Below, one piece after another: positions 45,850-54,811 of a stretch of 64,000 nucleotides of DNA. The notes below the pieces were generated by a model. That model did no database searches. It was not told where the DNA came from and saw only the letters and a list, made by a program, of their open reading frames with translations. A program made the position numbers and the translations under genes. The DNA comes from Uliginosibacterium sp. 31-16 (GTDB lineage: Bacteria; Pseudomonadota; Gammaproteobacteria; Burkholderiales; Rhodocyclaceae), in contig NZ_JAVALZ010000001.1 in assembly GCF_030730865.1 (NCBI RefSeq), positions 1 through 64,000 on the forward strand. The letters run 5' to 3'. Each line of letters starts with the position of its first letter. Positions within the stretch are counted from its first letter, which is position 1.

Positions 45850-45930
45850 CATGCCCGAAGAGCCGCGCACAGCGGACCTCTCCGGGCAAGCATGCTGCAA
45901 AGGCAGGCGGGGTGCGGCTCTTCGGGCATG
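45850..45930. repeat. Best copy of the GAAGAGCCGC dispersed palindrome
   Basis: Perfect 17-base arms CATGCCCGAAGAGCCGC (45850-45866) and its complement (45914-45930) enclose AGCGGACCTCTCCGGGCA. It separates the convergent nasA and terC genes and could act as a terminator, though no U-tract follows. Confidence 0.75.
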
Positions 45931-45944
45931 CTCTCAGGCGCCAT

Positions 45945-46967
45945 TCAGGACCTTTCATCTGCGGAGACCGGTGTTTTCTTGCCCGCAAACGGGTAGGCGC
46001 TGCCAGCCTTGCCCTTGGGCGGAATAAAGAGCGACAACAGCATGGTGATGGCCAGAGTGCTGAAGGTGACAGACAGCGACAGGACCACGGGGATCTTGTA
46101 GAAGTCGACAATCAGCATCTTGACGCCGATGAAGGCCAGCACCAGCGCCAGACCATAGCTGAGCAGATGGAAACGGTCATGCGCGCCGGCCAGCAGGAAA
46201 TACATTGCCCGCAGGCCAAGGATGGCGAAAACGTTCGACGTCAGCACGATGAACGGGTCGGTGGTGATGGCGAAGATCGCGGGGATTGAATCCACCGCAA
46301 AGACCACGTCCACAATGCCGATCAACGCAACCACGACGGCCAGCGGAGTGACCATGCGCACGCCCTTCACGACAGTAAAGAACTTCTCGGCGTCATAATC
46401 CGGAGCGATCCGCACGCGGCGACGAATCCAGTTGAGCGCGGGGTTATTGTCGAGGTCAGGTTCCTGGCCGGCGGCCCACCACATCTTGATGCCGGTGAAG
46501 AGCAGGAATGCGCCAAACACGTAGAGGATCCAGTGAAACTGGGCGATCAACCAGGCGCCGACGAGAATCATCACCGCACGCAGAACCAGTGCCCCCATCA
46601 CCCCGATCATCAGCACGCGCTTCTGGAACTCGGCGGGCACGGCGAAATAGGTAAACAGCATCAGGAACACGAAGACGTTATCCACCGCCAGCGCCTTTTC
46701 TATCAGGTAGCCGGTGATGAATTCGATGGACTTGGTGTTGGCCAGCTCGCGCGCGGCGGCGTCACTGCCGAGGCCGCCCAGATACCACCACAGCCAGCCC
46801 ACAAACAGGAATGAAACCGCCACCCACACCAGCGACCAGACACCCGCTTCGCGCATCGAAACCTTGTGAGCCCCCTGACGATTGAGGGCGAAGAAATCGA
46901 GCGCGATCGCAGCCAGGACAAACAGGATGAACAACGCCCACATCAAAGGCGTACCAACGGTCAGCAT
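45945..46967 (-). CDS. TerC/Alx family membrane protein
   Basis: 340 residues, about eight or nine membrane helices. The TerC hallmark acidic segments EKALAVDNVFVFLML and IVDVVFAVDSIPAIFAITTD are present. Alx is linked to Mn2+ export and TerC to tellurite resistance and metal loading of exoenzymes. No yybP-ykoY-like riboswitch precedes it: only 36 bases lie upstream before the TerB-like gene, with which it is co-oriented. Confidence 0.9.
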   Translation of the reverse strand: MLTVGTPLMWALFILFVLAAIALDFFALNRQGAHKVSMREAGVWSLVWVAVSFLFVGWLWWYLGGLGSDAAARELANTKSIEFITGYLIEKALAVDNVFVFLMLFTYFAVPAEFQKRVLMIGVMGALVLRAVMILVGAWLIAQFHWILYVFGAFLLFTGIKMWWAAGQEPDLDNNPALNWIRRRVRIAPDYDAEKFFTVVKGVRMVTPLAVVVALIGIVDVVFAVDSIPAIFAITTDPFIVLTSNVFAILGLRAMYFLLAGAHDRFHLLSYGLALVLAFIGVKMLIVDFYKIPVVLSLSVTFSTLAITMLLSLFIPPKGKAGSAYPFAGKKTPVSADERS

Positions 46968-47003
46968 GATTTTTTAATCCAGTTCAAAAGGGGCTTGATC
47001 TAC

Positions 47004-47474
47004 TCAGTACGGCGACCTGGCCGGACGGACAGTCTTGTCCGGCAGGAAGCTCGGAATGAATGCTTTCGGGCTGCGTAATACATTGGCCAACTGCAGATCC
47101 CAAGCGTCCAGCGCCGCCCACAACAGGATGGCTTCGCCAGAATGTACGCGCTGATCTGCACCGATAACACTCAGCGCCGCGCGACAGAGACTGCGCTGAA
47201 AATCCGGTCGGTCAATCTCTGCCAGCAGACGGGCAATATCGCCAGGCCTGAATTCAAGCTTGCGATCCGCATCAACCTGCTGGCTGCGTCGGGCGTCTTC
47301 GCAAAAATCCACCAACACGGCATCCACCAAATCTCGATCAAGCCCTAATTTCCTCAAGGCCGGAAAATGCTCCAGAGCACCCAGCTCGAGTCTGTCCAGC
47401 TCACCATCCGCCAGAGCTGCCAGCACCAGAAATCGGGCAGCAGCCTGAGGACTGTTCTTCGCATAACTACGCAT
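47004..47474 (-). CDS. TerB-like tellurite-resistance domain protein
   Basis: 156 residues, soluble and mostly helical. The TerB-like pattern is seen in FLVLAALADGELDRLELGAL near the N terminus and AALSVIGADQRVHSGEAILL, two acidic-metal-site-like D-G-E/D-x-H-S-G-E helices. The ATG at 47474 has AGGAG seven bases upstream; a longer frame is not supported. Coupled with terC downstream. Confidence 0.75.
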   Translation of the reverse strand: MRSYAKNSPQAAARFLVLAALADGELDRLELGALEHFPALRKLGLDRDLVDAVLVDFCEDARRSQQVDADRKLEFRPGDIARLLAEIDRPDFQRSLCRAALSVIGADQRVHSGEAILLWAALDAWDLQLANVLRSPKAFIPSFLPDKTVRPARSPY

Positions 47475-47554
47475 CACATTCTCCTGTTCGCCTGCCGGTC
47501 CGGCAGGCAACGAATTCATCGGTCATTTCAGGCCTTCTTGAGGATCAATCCCGT

Positions 47555-47911
47555 TCAGGCCAGTTCGGCTTCAGCCGGCATGCGTTCGCCCCGCGCGGCG
47601 TAGCGCTGCCGCGCCTGCCGCTCGATGCGCCGTACAACCGTACGGCCCGCCCTGGCCAGGCTCCGATCAAGCACCTGATACAAATCAGCCCCCTGCTCCT
47701 CGATCACGACCACCCCCGGCTGCTGCAGACTGACCTGCACCGTGCAGGATTTGTCTTCCCCGCCTTTGGGGCCATTGATATCCACGAGACTGATGCTCAC
47801 GCGCGCGATCCGCCCACCCAGCCGTGCCAGCGTGAAACGCGCACGCCGTTCGGCGTGTTCGCGCAAAGCCGGGCTGACATCCACTCCGCGAAACTGAACA
47901 TCGATATGCAT
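47555..47911 (-). CDS. HPF/RaiA-like ribosome hibernation factor
   Basis: 118 residues. It begins MHIDVQFRGVDVSPALREH and continues with a beta-alpha fold typical of the short hibernation-promoting (sigma-54 modulation) family, with a basic C terminus. Family members bind the 30S decoding site in slow growth. AGGAG is eight bases before the ATG at 47911. It is 35 bases or more upstream of the TerB-like gene and divergent from nhaR. Confidence 0.8.
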   Translation of the reverse strand: MHIDVQFRGVDVSPALREHAERRARFTLARLGGRIARVSISLVDINGPKGGEDKSCTVQVSLQQPGVVVIEEQGADLYQVLDRSLARAGRTVVRRIERQARQRYAARGERMPAEAELA

Positions 47912-48027
47912 GATCTGGCTCCTTTGCAAGGCGTGTCGTGATTGACAAGCCCTACTCTAGACGCCGAAACTTTTATTGAAAATTCGGATTATCAAAACAT
48001 AAACTACGAAAAAGACGGAGTATTCAC

Positions 48028-48930
48028 ATGACCAACTACAAGCACCTGCATTACTTCTGGATGGTGGCCAAATCCGGGGGCTTGCTCCGGGCGAGCGAGC
48101 AGCTTCACGCCTCGCAGCAGACGCTCAGCGGGCAGATCAAACTGCTGGAAGAGCGACTCGGAAAACCCTTGTTCCAGAAACGCGGGCGCAAGCTGGAGCT
48201 CACCGAAGCCGGCAAGACAGTTTTCAGCTATGCGGATGAAATTTTTTCTCTCGGTGCCGAAATGGAGCAGGCGCTGCGCACCGAAAACCAGCCTGGCCGG
48301 GCCATCGAATTCCGGGTCGGCGTGGCCGATGCACTGCCCAAAGCCATCGCCTACCGTCTGCTGGAGCCGGCCATGCGCCTGCCCAGTCCTGTACGCATCG
48401 TGTGCCGGGAATGGAAACTGGACAGCCTGATGGCCGAGCTTGCCACCCACCGGCTGGATCTGGTGATTGCCGACAGCCCGATCCCCTCAGGGCTTTCAGT
48501 CAAGGCCTACAACCACAAGCTGGGTCGCTCAGGCCAGAGCTTTTTTGCCGCCCCCAGCCTCGCCGAACGTTGCCTGGGGGCCTTCCCGACGATGCTGACG
48601 GGCATGCCCATGCTCATGCACAGCGAAGATTCCGATGTGCAAAAGCAGCTCAACCGCTGGCTTGAGCATGAACATATCTATCCCGAAGTGGTCGGCGTAT
48701 TCGACGACAGTGCCCTGCTCAAAGCCTTCGGCCGCGAAGGCCAGGGCGTCTTTGCTGCGCCCACCGTACTCGAAGCAGAAATCGTCAAACAATTCGACGT
48801 CCGCGTGCTGGGCCGTACCGCGGCGGTATGGCAGGAGTTCTACGCCATCTCGATAGAACGGCGCATCACGCACCCCTGTGTGCTGGCGATCTGCAACGCT
48901 GCGCGTGGCGCTCTTTTTGCCAGCCCCTGA
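48028..48930 (+). CDS. nhaR: LysR-family regulator, NhaR-like
   Basis: 300 residues. The N-terminal HTH (YKHLHYFWMVAKSGGLLRASEQLHASQQTLSGQIKLLE in overlapping blocks) is characteristic of the NhaR group, followed by a substrate-binding domain. NhaR senses Na+ and activates nhaA in E. coli; no Na+/H+ antiporter gene is nearby, so its target may be the divergent HPF-TerB-TerC genes (inference). The 116-base divergent gap is AT-rich. A 13-base perfect hairpin follows the stop. Confidence 0.88.
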   Translation: MTNYKHLHYFWMVAKSGGLLRASEQLHASQQTLSGQIKLLEERLGKPLFQKRGRKLELTEAGKTVFSYADEIFSLGAEMEQALRTENQPGRAIEFRVGVADALPKAIAYRLLEPAMRLPSPVRIVCREWKLDSLMAELATHRLDLVIADSPIPSGLSVKAYNHKLGRSGQSFFAAPSLAERCLGAFPTMLTGMPMLMHSEDSDVQKQLNRWLEHEHIYPEVVGVFDDSALLKAFGREGQGVFAAPTVLEAEIVKQFDVRVLGRTAAVWQEFYAISIERRITHPCVLAICNAARGALFASP

Positions 48931-48949
48931 GTCGCTTGCTTCTCCGACC

Positions 48950-48984
48950 GGTCTTGCTGCCTGATCGCCCAAGGCAGCAAGACC
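48950..48984 (+). terminator. Hairpin after nhaR
   Basis: GGTCTTGCTGCCT (48950-48962) pairs perfectly with AGGCAGCAAGACC (48972-48984), but no U-tract follows, so termination is only possible. It abuts a dispersed-repeat copy. Confidence 0.5.
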
Positions 48985-48989
48985 GTCGT

Positions 48990-49112
48990 CTGAAGACATG
49001 CCTGAAAAGCCGCATGTAGCGGACTTCTCCGGCATGCCGTGCCGGAAAGGCAATCCACAAGCGGATCCCGGGCATGCCTGCCTGCAGAATGCCGCCCGAA
49101 GCGGCTCTGCAG
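48990..49112. repeat. Dispersed repeat copy after nhaR
   Basis: TGAAGACATGCCTGAAAAGCCGC..GCGGACTTCTCCGGCATGCC, followed by a second arm GGGCATGCCTGCC..CCGAAGCGGCTCT, repeats the family pattern. The 323-base gap 48931-49253 otherwise holds only the nhaR hairpin and the palindrome at 49209-49252; no gene is seen. Confidence 0.55.
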
Positions 49113-49208
49113 CTCACTAACAGGCAGACCTCAAAGCCACAGGATTGCCCCCGAAAAGCGTGGCCGCGGCTCGTCTGCCACGCACCGCTCATGCCATCCG
49201 ATCCCAGA

Positions 49209-49252
49209 GCGTGTTCACAGTAGGCTAGGAGTTGCGCTTACTATGAACACGC
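49209..49252. repeat. Mini-element-like inverted repeat
   Basis: GCGTGTTCACAGTA (49209-49222) and TACTATGAACACGC (49239-49252) are inverted with one mismatch around 16 bases. The arms look like terminal inverted repeats of a transposon remnant (MITE), but a hairpin end for the convergent genes is equally possible. Confidence 0.4.
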
Positions 49253-49253
49253 C

Positions 49254-49658
49254 CTAGCGCTGCTGACGTTCGGCCTCTATCCGGCGACGCTCCATTTCAA
49301 TACGCCGACGGTCCTCTTCCACCTGCGCGCGTTGGCTTTGCACCTCGGCCTGCTGGCGATCCAGCTCGGCACGCTGGCGCGTCCGCTCCTCGTGGCGCCG
49401 GGCCCGCTCTTCGTGGATCTGCTGCTGGCGCCGGCGCTGCTGATCCAGATCAGCCTCGCGACGAATGCGCTCGCGATCCAGCTCCGTCCGGCGCCGGTCT
49501 TCATCGGCAATCGCCCGCTGCCGCAAGACTTCCGCCTCCTGAGGCGTCAGGGCGTGAAGCGGCAGACTCAGGAAGGCCAGCAGGACGAACAGGTAACGCG
49601 GCAAGACCGCGCGCTTGATCACATTCGCCCCGGACGGCACAGCCATTGCACTCCTCAT
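49254..49658 (-). CDS. Exported highly charged coiled-coil protein
   Basis: 134 residues as drawn. A hydrophobic export segment (YLFVLLAFLSLPLHAL) is followed by about 95 residues almost wholly of Arg, Glu, Gln and Asp (repeats of RRRIEMERRRIEAE type), predicting one long charged helix. I do not recognise a family. The ATG at 49658 has GAGGGGG six bases upstream within the end of the M61 gene; an ATG at 49646 is an alternative. It is co-oriented with the M61 peptidase gene ten bases away. Confidence 0.6.
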   Translation of the reverse strand: MRSAMAVPSGANVIKRAVLPRYLFVLLAFLSLPLHALTPQEAEVLRQRAIADEDRRRTELDRERIRREADLDQQRRRQQQIHEERARRHEERTRQRAELDRQQAEVQSQRAQVEEDRRRIEMERRRIEAERQQR

Positions 49659-49668
49659 GACATCCCCC

Positions 49669-51447
49669 TCATCCCGGCAACCACGCATCCCGCATGCCTG
49701 CGCTCACCCGTGCCGTCTTGTCCACCAGCGCGAGCGTGCATTCCTCGATGCGTGGCGCGTCCAGCTTCACATCAAAGCGCCGCAACTCGTCACGCCGGAA
49801 CACCAGAATTTCCAGCACATCGCCCGCAGAGGCGCGCCCGACAAGGCTCTCCAGATTGCCTGCCGTAACACGCAAGCCATTCAAGGCGATCAGCTCGTCC
49901 CCTGCGGAGAGGCCTGCCAGCTGTGCGTTTCCACCATCCAGCACATGGGCCAGCCTGAGCGTGTTGCCCTCGGTCCTGGTGCGGATACCCAGCCCGGTGA
50001 TACGCGCGCCAGCCTTGCGTTCGAGCGTGACACCGAAGGGCTTGAGCAGCTTTGCCAGCGGCACGTCTTCGCAGCCCTCGGCCCAGCGCGCAAGCTCGCG
50101 GCGCACATCCACGCCTGTGGCCGCCTTGATGATCGCGGGCATCGCCCCTTCCGGCACGCCGCCGGAGCCTTCGCCGTAGTGCTGCCACAGGTGGCGCATC
50201 ACGTCGTCGAGCGACTTCTTGCCAGCGGTTTTGGCGCGGATCGTCAGGTCCAGCCCCAGCGCCACCAGCGAACCCTTCTGGTAGTAGCTGACGATGGCAT
50301 TCGGGCTGTTCTCGTCCTGACGGTAATACTTGGTCCATGCGTCAAACGAGGACTCAGCCACGCTCTGCTTCAGGCGCCCGGCGCTGCGCTCCACAGCGGT
50401 CACCGTTTTGGCGAGCAGGCCGAGGTATTCCTCGCGTGAAATCAGTCCCGCGCGCAACAGGGCCAGATCGTCGTAATAGGACGTGAAGCCCTCGAAGACC
50501 CACAGCAGCTGCGTGTAGTTTTCTTCATCCAGACGGTAGGGCACGAAGGCGGCCGGCTTGATGCGCTTCACATTCCAGGCGTGGAAATATTCGTGACTGC
50601 ACAGGCCGAGAAAGGTCCGGTAGGCCTCGCTGCGCGTTTTCTCGCCCAGGGCAGGCAGATCGTTGCGCGAGCAGATCAGCGCCGTGCTGTCGCGGTGCTC
50701 CAGCCCGCCATAGCCCTCGCCTACCGCCATTGTCTGAAACAGGTAGCGCGCGAACGGCGGCTTCTTGCCGAAGATCGCGATCACCGCTTCGCAGGCTTTC
50801 TTCAAGTCTGCCGCCAGGCGCTTCGCATCAAAGCTGACCCGGCCGGTAATGACCATCTCGTGCGGCACTCCGGCGGCATCAAATTTCACCGAAGTCCAGG
50901 TCCCCATTTCCACCGGATGATCGATCAGGGTGGCGTAATCCGGCGCCAGCCGCAAGCCGAAGCCGGCCTTGTCCACACTGCGCCGGCCAGCCGCCGGCAA
51001 GGTGGTCGCCACTTTCCAGTCCGCGTAATCCGCTCCTTCCGGACGGCGGATGTCGACCCGATGCGGCTGATCTTCACGCCCTACGACCTGCAGGAAGAGC
51101 TGGGTGCCGTTGAAGAAACCGTGGCTCTGGTCCAGATGCGCGCAACGTACCGAGAGATCCCAGGCGTAAATCACCGCCTCCACCACCAGCGCCTGCTTTG
51201 CGTCCAGCTTTCCGGTCGCCCAGGAATGCTTGTCCAGTTTCGTCAGGGCGATGCCTGAAGAGCCTTGCTGCGCGCGGATCTCCACGATGTTTTTGGCGAA
51301 CTCGCGGATCATGTAGCTGCCCGGAATCCACGCCGGCAAGCGCAGAATTTCCCCGGCGGCATCGGGCGCAGGAATCGTCAGGGTGACGCGGAACAGGTGG
51401 GCCTGCGGGTTGCAGGCTTCAACGCGGTATTCGATAGGCAGGGTCAT
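49669..51447 (-). CDS. M61 family glycyl aminopeptidase with PDZ domain
   Basis: 592 residues. The zinc motif HEYFHAWNVKR has His285 and His289. The N-terminal beta domain starts with YRVEACNPQAHLFRV and contains LPAWIPGSYMIREFAKN. A PDZ domain near residues 480-570 (SAGDELIALNG region) ends the protein. No signal peptide, so it is probably cytoplasmic. Homologues release N-terminal Gly/Ala. Confidence 0.92.
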   Translation of the reverse strand: MTLPIEYRVEACNPQAHLFRVTLTIPAPDAAGEILRLPAWIPGSYMIREFAKNIVEIRAQQGSSGIALTKLDKHSWATGKLDAKQALVVEAVIYAWDLSVRCAHLDQSHGFFNGTQLFLQVVGREDQPHRVDIRRPEGADYADWKVATTLPAAGRRSVDKAGFGLRLAPDYATLIDHPVEMGTWTSVKFDAAGVPHEMVITGRVSFDAKRLAADLKKACEAVIAIFGKKPPFARYLFQTMAVGEGYGGLEHRDSTALICSRNDLPALGEKTRSEAYRTFLGLCSHEYFHAWNVKRIKPAAFVPYRLDEENYTQLLWVFEGFTSYYDDLALLRAGLISREEYLGLLAKTVTAVERSAGRLKQSVAESSFDAWTKYYRQDENSPNAIVSYYQKGSLVALGLDLTIRAKTAGKKSLDDVMRHLWQHYGEGSGGVPEGAMPAIIKAATGVDVRRELARWAEGCEDVPLAKLLKPFGVTLERKAGARITGLGIRTRTEGNTLRLAHVLDGGNAQLAGLSAGDELIALNGLRVTAGNLESLVGRASAGDVLEILVFRRDELRRFDVKLDAPRIEECTLALVDKTARVSAGMRDAWLPG

Positions 51448-51520
51448 GATGGCGCTCAGAAGTCGGAATTCAGGGCAATCGTAGCCGATGCGCAGTCTTC
51501 TGCGGCAAACTGCTACTCAC

Positions 51521-51571
51521 TGAAAGAGCCGCACACCCTGCATGGCAGCGGCGTTCCTCTCGTCGGAAGTA
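51521..51571. repeat. Weak dispersed repeat copy upstream of the pectate lyase
   Basis: TGAAAGAGCCGC..GGCAGCGGCGTTCCTCTC resembles the family core with substitutions. The remainder of this 227-base gap holds the palindrome at 51596-51629. Confidence 0.3.
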
Positions 51572-51595
51572 AGTTGTTTTGAAATACAAATAGGC

Positions 51596-51629
51596 TAGGG
51601 TTAACCCCTAAGTTGTTTGCGCAGACAAA
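51596..51629. promoter_or_regulatory. Possible operator upstream of the pectate lyase
   Basis: GGGTTAACCC (51598-51607) is a perfect palindrome within TAGGGTTAACCCCTA. It is followed by GTTTG-N6-CAAAC (51614-51629, approximate) and flanked by two copies of TAAGTTGTTT. The spacing 45-80 bases before the ATG suits a regulator site; the regulator is unknown. Confidence 0.3.
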
Positions 51630-51674
51630 CGACATCTTCGATTCCTTCTTCCTCCATCTGAAAAGAGAGAACCC

Positions 51675-53267
51675 ATGCGCAGCCTGTGCCGCACAACCTG
51701 CCTGATCATCTCCAGCCTGTTGCTGGGGAATGCCATTGCCCAGACACCTGCCATCATTCCCACCAACATGCCGGCCCCGCCCTCAGGCAGCTCGCCCAGC
51801 CGCGCCGACAGCGTGCTGCGGACAGTGGCCCTGATCATGGGCGAACCGAACTATTCCATCGACGGCGGCTACCAGGAGCTTGAAGAGGGCACCTATTCCC
51901 AGCCCGAACTGCTGCCGGGCGAGCGCATGTTCGCCCCGATCAGCGAAATCCTGCCCAATCTGGGTGGCGAAGTCGCGCTCGACGCAGACCAGCAGGCCGC
52001 GACCTTCAGCCTCGCCGGCAAGACCCTGCGTCTGGTGGCCGGGCAACGCGAAGCCCTGCTCAACGGTCAGCCGGTACAGACCGACATTGCTCCGCAATGG
52101 CGCAATGGCAATCTGTGGGTCTCGCTGTACTGGGTCTTCGATCAGTTCGGCGCCTACACGAAGTGGGACAAAACCCGCCAGCGCTTCACGGCTTCGCTGA
52201 TTCTGCCGGCCAGCAAGAAAACCGCTGGACTCACCAAGGGCGGCTCTGTCGTCGAAGCCTCGCTGGACAAGCAGAGCACCAGCTTCTGGGCCAGCAGCGA
52301 AGGACGCAAGGTCGCCGAAGTGGTGCTGGGTTACCAGAACGAAGACGGTGGCTGGCCGAAACTGGACCGCGACACCAGCCTGAGCGTGCCGGTCAATCGC
52401 AGCGCGCTGGGCGGCTTCAAGATCAAGTCGACCATCGACAACGATTCCACCACCAAGCAGATCAAGGCACTGGCCAGCGCCTATCTGGCCAGCCGCGATG
52501 ACCGCTTCCGCGCCGGCATCGACAAGGGGCTGGACTACCTGCTTGCCGCTCAGCTGCCCAATGGTGGCTGGCAGCAGTTCTGGCCGAACCCACAGGGCTA
52601 CAAGGCACGCATTACCTTCAACGACGACGCCATCGCCAATGTGCTGGATGTTCTGCGCGATGTCGCCGGGCGCCGTGGCGACTTCAGCTTCGTCAGTCAG
52701 CGCCAGGCACAGCGGGCAGCAGCAGCCTACGACGCAGGTCTGGCCCTGATCCTCAAGACCCAGATCCGCGTGGCGGGCAAGCGCACCGGCTGGTGCGGCC
52801 AGTACGACGAAACCACCCTGGCTCCGGCTATGGGTCGCGCCTTCGAACTGCCCTCGATCAGCGGCGGAGAAAGCGTCAACGTGGTGCGTTTCCTGATGAG
52901 CATCGACAAACCCTCCGCTGAAGTCATTCAGGCCGTGCAGGATGCGGTGAGCTGGCTGGACAGCGCGAAGATCAGCGGCCTCAAGCGGGCTCGCCGCGAA
53001 GATCGCACCCTGGAATACGGTTTCGATTTCGTCATGGAAAAGGCCGATGCACGCGACGTTACCTGGGCACGTTTCTACAATCTGGAAACCGGGCGTCCCC
53101 TGTTCTCGGCACGTGACAGCCAGCCGCGCGACCGGTTCGAGGAAGTCAGCTACGAGCGCCGCGTGAAATACAACTGGTACACCACCGAAGCCACACCGCT
53201 GCTGGCCGAAGACTACCCGGCATGGGTCAAACGCCTTGGACTCAAATCGGTGCTCGGCAAAATTTGA
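51675..53267 (+). CDS. Exported pectate lyase, PL10 family, with N-terminal CuAO-N1-like module
   Basis: 530 residues. Signal peptide (about 1-22, ending NAIA). Residues about 70-180 resemble the small stalk module found in copper amine oxidases and cell-wall hydrolases (GERMFAPISEI..NGNLWVSLYWVFDQFG). The PL10 catalytic domain follows, with ARITFNDDAIANVLDVLRDV, GWCGQYDE and GGESVNVVRFLMSID regions. It should cleave polygalacturonate by Ca2+-dependent beta-elimination. No other pectin genes are near. Confidence 0.88.
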   Translation: MRSLCRTTCLIISSLLLGNAIAQTPAIIPTNMPAPPSGSSPSRADSVLRTVALIMGEPNYSIDGGYQELEEGTYSQPELLPGERMFAPISEILPNLGGEVALDADQQAATFSLAGKTLRLVAGQREALLNGQPVQTDIAPQWRNGNLWVSLYWVFDQFGAYTKWDKTRQRFTASLILPASKKTAGLTKGGSVVEASLDKQSTSFWASSEGRKVAEVVLGYQNEDGGWPKLDRDTSLSVPVNRSALGGFKIKSTIDNDSTTKQIKALASAYLASRDDRFRAGIDKGLDYLLAAQLPNGGWQQFWPNPQGYKARITFNDDAIANVLDVLRDVAGRRGDFSFVSQRQAQRAAAAYDAGLALILKTQIRVAGKRTGWCGQYDETTLAPAMGRAFELPSISGGESVNVVRFLMSIDKPSAEVIQAVQDAVSWLDSAKISGLKRARREDRTLEYGFDFVMEKADARDVTWARFYNLETGRPLFSARDSQPRDRFEEVSYERRVKYNWYTTEATPLLAEDYPAWVKRLGLKSVLGKI

Positions 53268-53374
53268 TCCCAACCGGATCTGCGCAGAATCCCCGATCAG
53301 GATTCAGTCTCGGGCCCCGGCCTGAGCCGCTCAGGCGCCGCAGACACACAAATACGGTTCCCCAAACGAACCGT

Positions 53375-54700
53375 TCAATCTGGGGTCTGCGCGCGCACTT
53401 TCTGCAATTGCAGGCTGCTCAGTGAGTGATACAGCGGCGGCGAAATCAGGCGTGAGATCAGCGCCGACACCAGCGCCGTGGCCATCAGACTGAGCACCAT
53501 GGTGTGGCCGTCGATCATCTCCATGACGATGATGAAGGAGGTGATCGGCGCCTGCGTGACAGCAGCCAGAAAGCCAACCATTCCCAGCGCGACAAGGGTA
53601 GGCATTGCGACACTATCCATGAGCATCGCCACGTCGTGCCCCAAGCCCGCACCAATCGCCAGCGAGGGTGCAAAGATGCCACCCGGCACGCCGCTCCAGT
53701 AGGACAGCCAGGTCGCCACGAACTTGACGCCCGCATACATGCCGGTCATCCCGTCATTTCCGCCCAGCCCGCCTTCGGTGTAGCTGAAGCCACTGCCGTG
53801 CGCCGCGCCCTGGCTGACCAGGCCGAGCAACGCCACACCCAGGCCACAGACTCCGGCAAAGATCACCGGCCGTGTTGCGCGCAGACGTGAAAACCAGTCC
53901 CGCCCGCCCATGGATGACACGATCAGCAGACGAGAGAACAATCCACCTGCCAGCCCGCTCACCAGCGTGCACGCCAATGCCGGGATCGCCATCGCCAGCG
54001 AGACCGAAGGCATCTCCAGGCCACGAAAATACGTGCCGTTGCCGAACACCGACACCGACACCAGCCCGGCCAGCACGATGGCGGTGACGATCAGGCCGCT
54101 GGAGCGCTGCTCGAAACGCCTCGTCAGCTCTTCAATCGCGAACACCACCCCAGCCAGCGGTGCGTTGAAGGCGGCCGCGATCCCGGCCGCTCCGCCTGCA
54201 AGCATCAGATCATTCGCGGTGATGTGTGATTTGACGCTGAACCCGCGCTGGAAACTGGCCATCACCCCGGCTGCGATCTGCACCGAGGGGCCTTCGCGTC
54301 CGCTCGAAAAGCCGCCCCCCAGCGCCAGCGCACCGAGCACGGCCTTGGCCACCGCCACCCGCAGCGATACGAATCGCCCGAGCATGCTGCCTGGCACTTC
54401 GCCGCTCATCGCCGTGATCACCTGCGGAATGCCGCTGCCCGCCGAGCCCTCTGCATAGCGCCGCACCAGCCACACCACGAGCATGCCGGCAAGCGGCGTG
54501 AGAATCAGCGGCAGCCAGACGCATCCCGTACGCAAATGCATGAACCACCCACTCGCCCACTCCGTCATGAAGGTGAAGGCCACCACGCAGAGTCCGGCAC
54601 ACAGGGCCGCCAGCCACATCAGCAAGCGATCACGCCAGGCCAGCGGATCAGTAAAAACACGATGGTCGATGCCCTCGCGCAAGGATTTCAGGTTCAGCAT
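53375..54700 (-). CDS. clcA: ClC-type chloride channel/antiporter
   Basis: 441 residues, about 12 membrane segments. Selectivity motifs GSGIPQ, GREGPS (gating Glu) and GGIFAPSLAIGAG are present. Glu in FAIEELTRRF aligns with the proton Glu203 of ClC-ec1, so H+/Cl- exchange rather than a passive channel is expected. No CBS domains. Confidence 0.92.
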   Translation of the reverse strand: MLNLKSLREGIDHRVFTDPLAWRDRLLMWLAALCAGLCVVAFTFMTEWASGWFMHLRTGCVWLPLILTPLAGMLVVWLVRRYAEGSAGSGIPQVITAMSGEVPGSMLGRFVSLRVAVAKAVLGALALGGGFSSGREGPSVQIAAGVMASFQRGFSVKSHITANDLMLAGGAAGIAAAFNAPLAGVVFAIEELTRRFEQRSSGLIVTAIVLAGLVSVSVFGNGTYFRGLEMPSVSLAMAIPALACTLVSGLAGGLFSRLLIVSSMGGRDWFSRLRATRPVIFAGVCGLGVALLGLVSQGAAHGSGFSYTEGGLGGNDGMTGMYAGVKFVATWLSYWSGVPGGIFAPSLAIGAGLGHDVAMLMDSVAMPTLVALGMVGFLAAVTQAPITSFIIVMEMIDGHTMVLSLMATALVSALISRLISPPLYHSLSSLQLQKVRAQTPD

Positions 54701-54811
54701 CGGAGTCAGGGTCGGGGTCGGAACGCGTCAGAAAAAATCGGCATTGCGGTGCAATGAGGCACAAGCCAGAATTGTGCCTCATCCACTGCCCTCTGCCCGC
54801 CCGGAGCCATC

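Noticed and set aside
46968-47003. Possible Mn2+ (yybP-ykoY) riboswitch before terC
   Set aside because: Only 36 bases separate terC from the upstream gene, too short for the element, and no matching core is seen.
51783-53273. 496-codon minus-strand frame over the pectate lyase
   Set aside because: Antisense shadow; the plus strand has a signal peptide and PL10 motifs.
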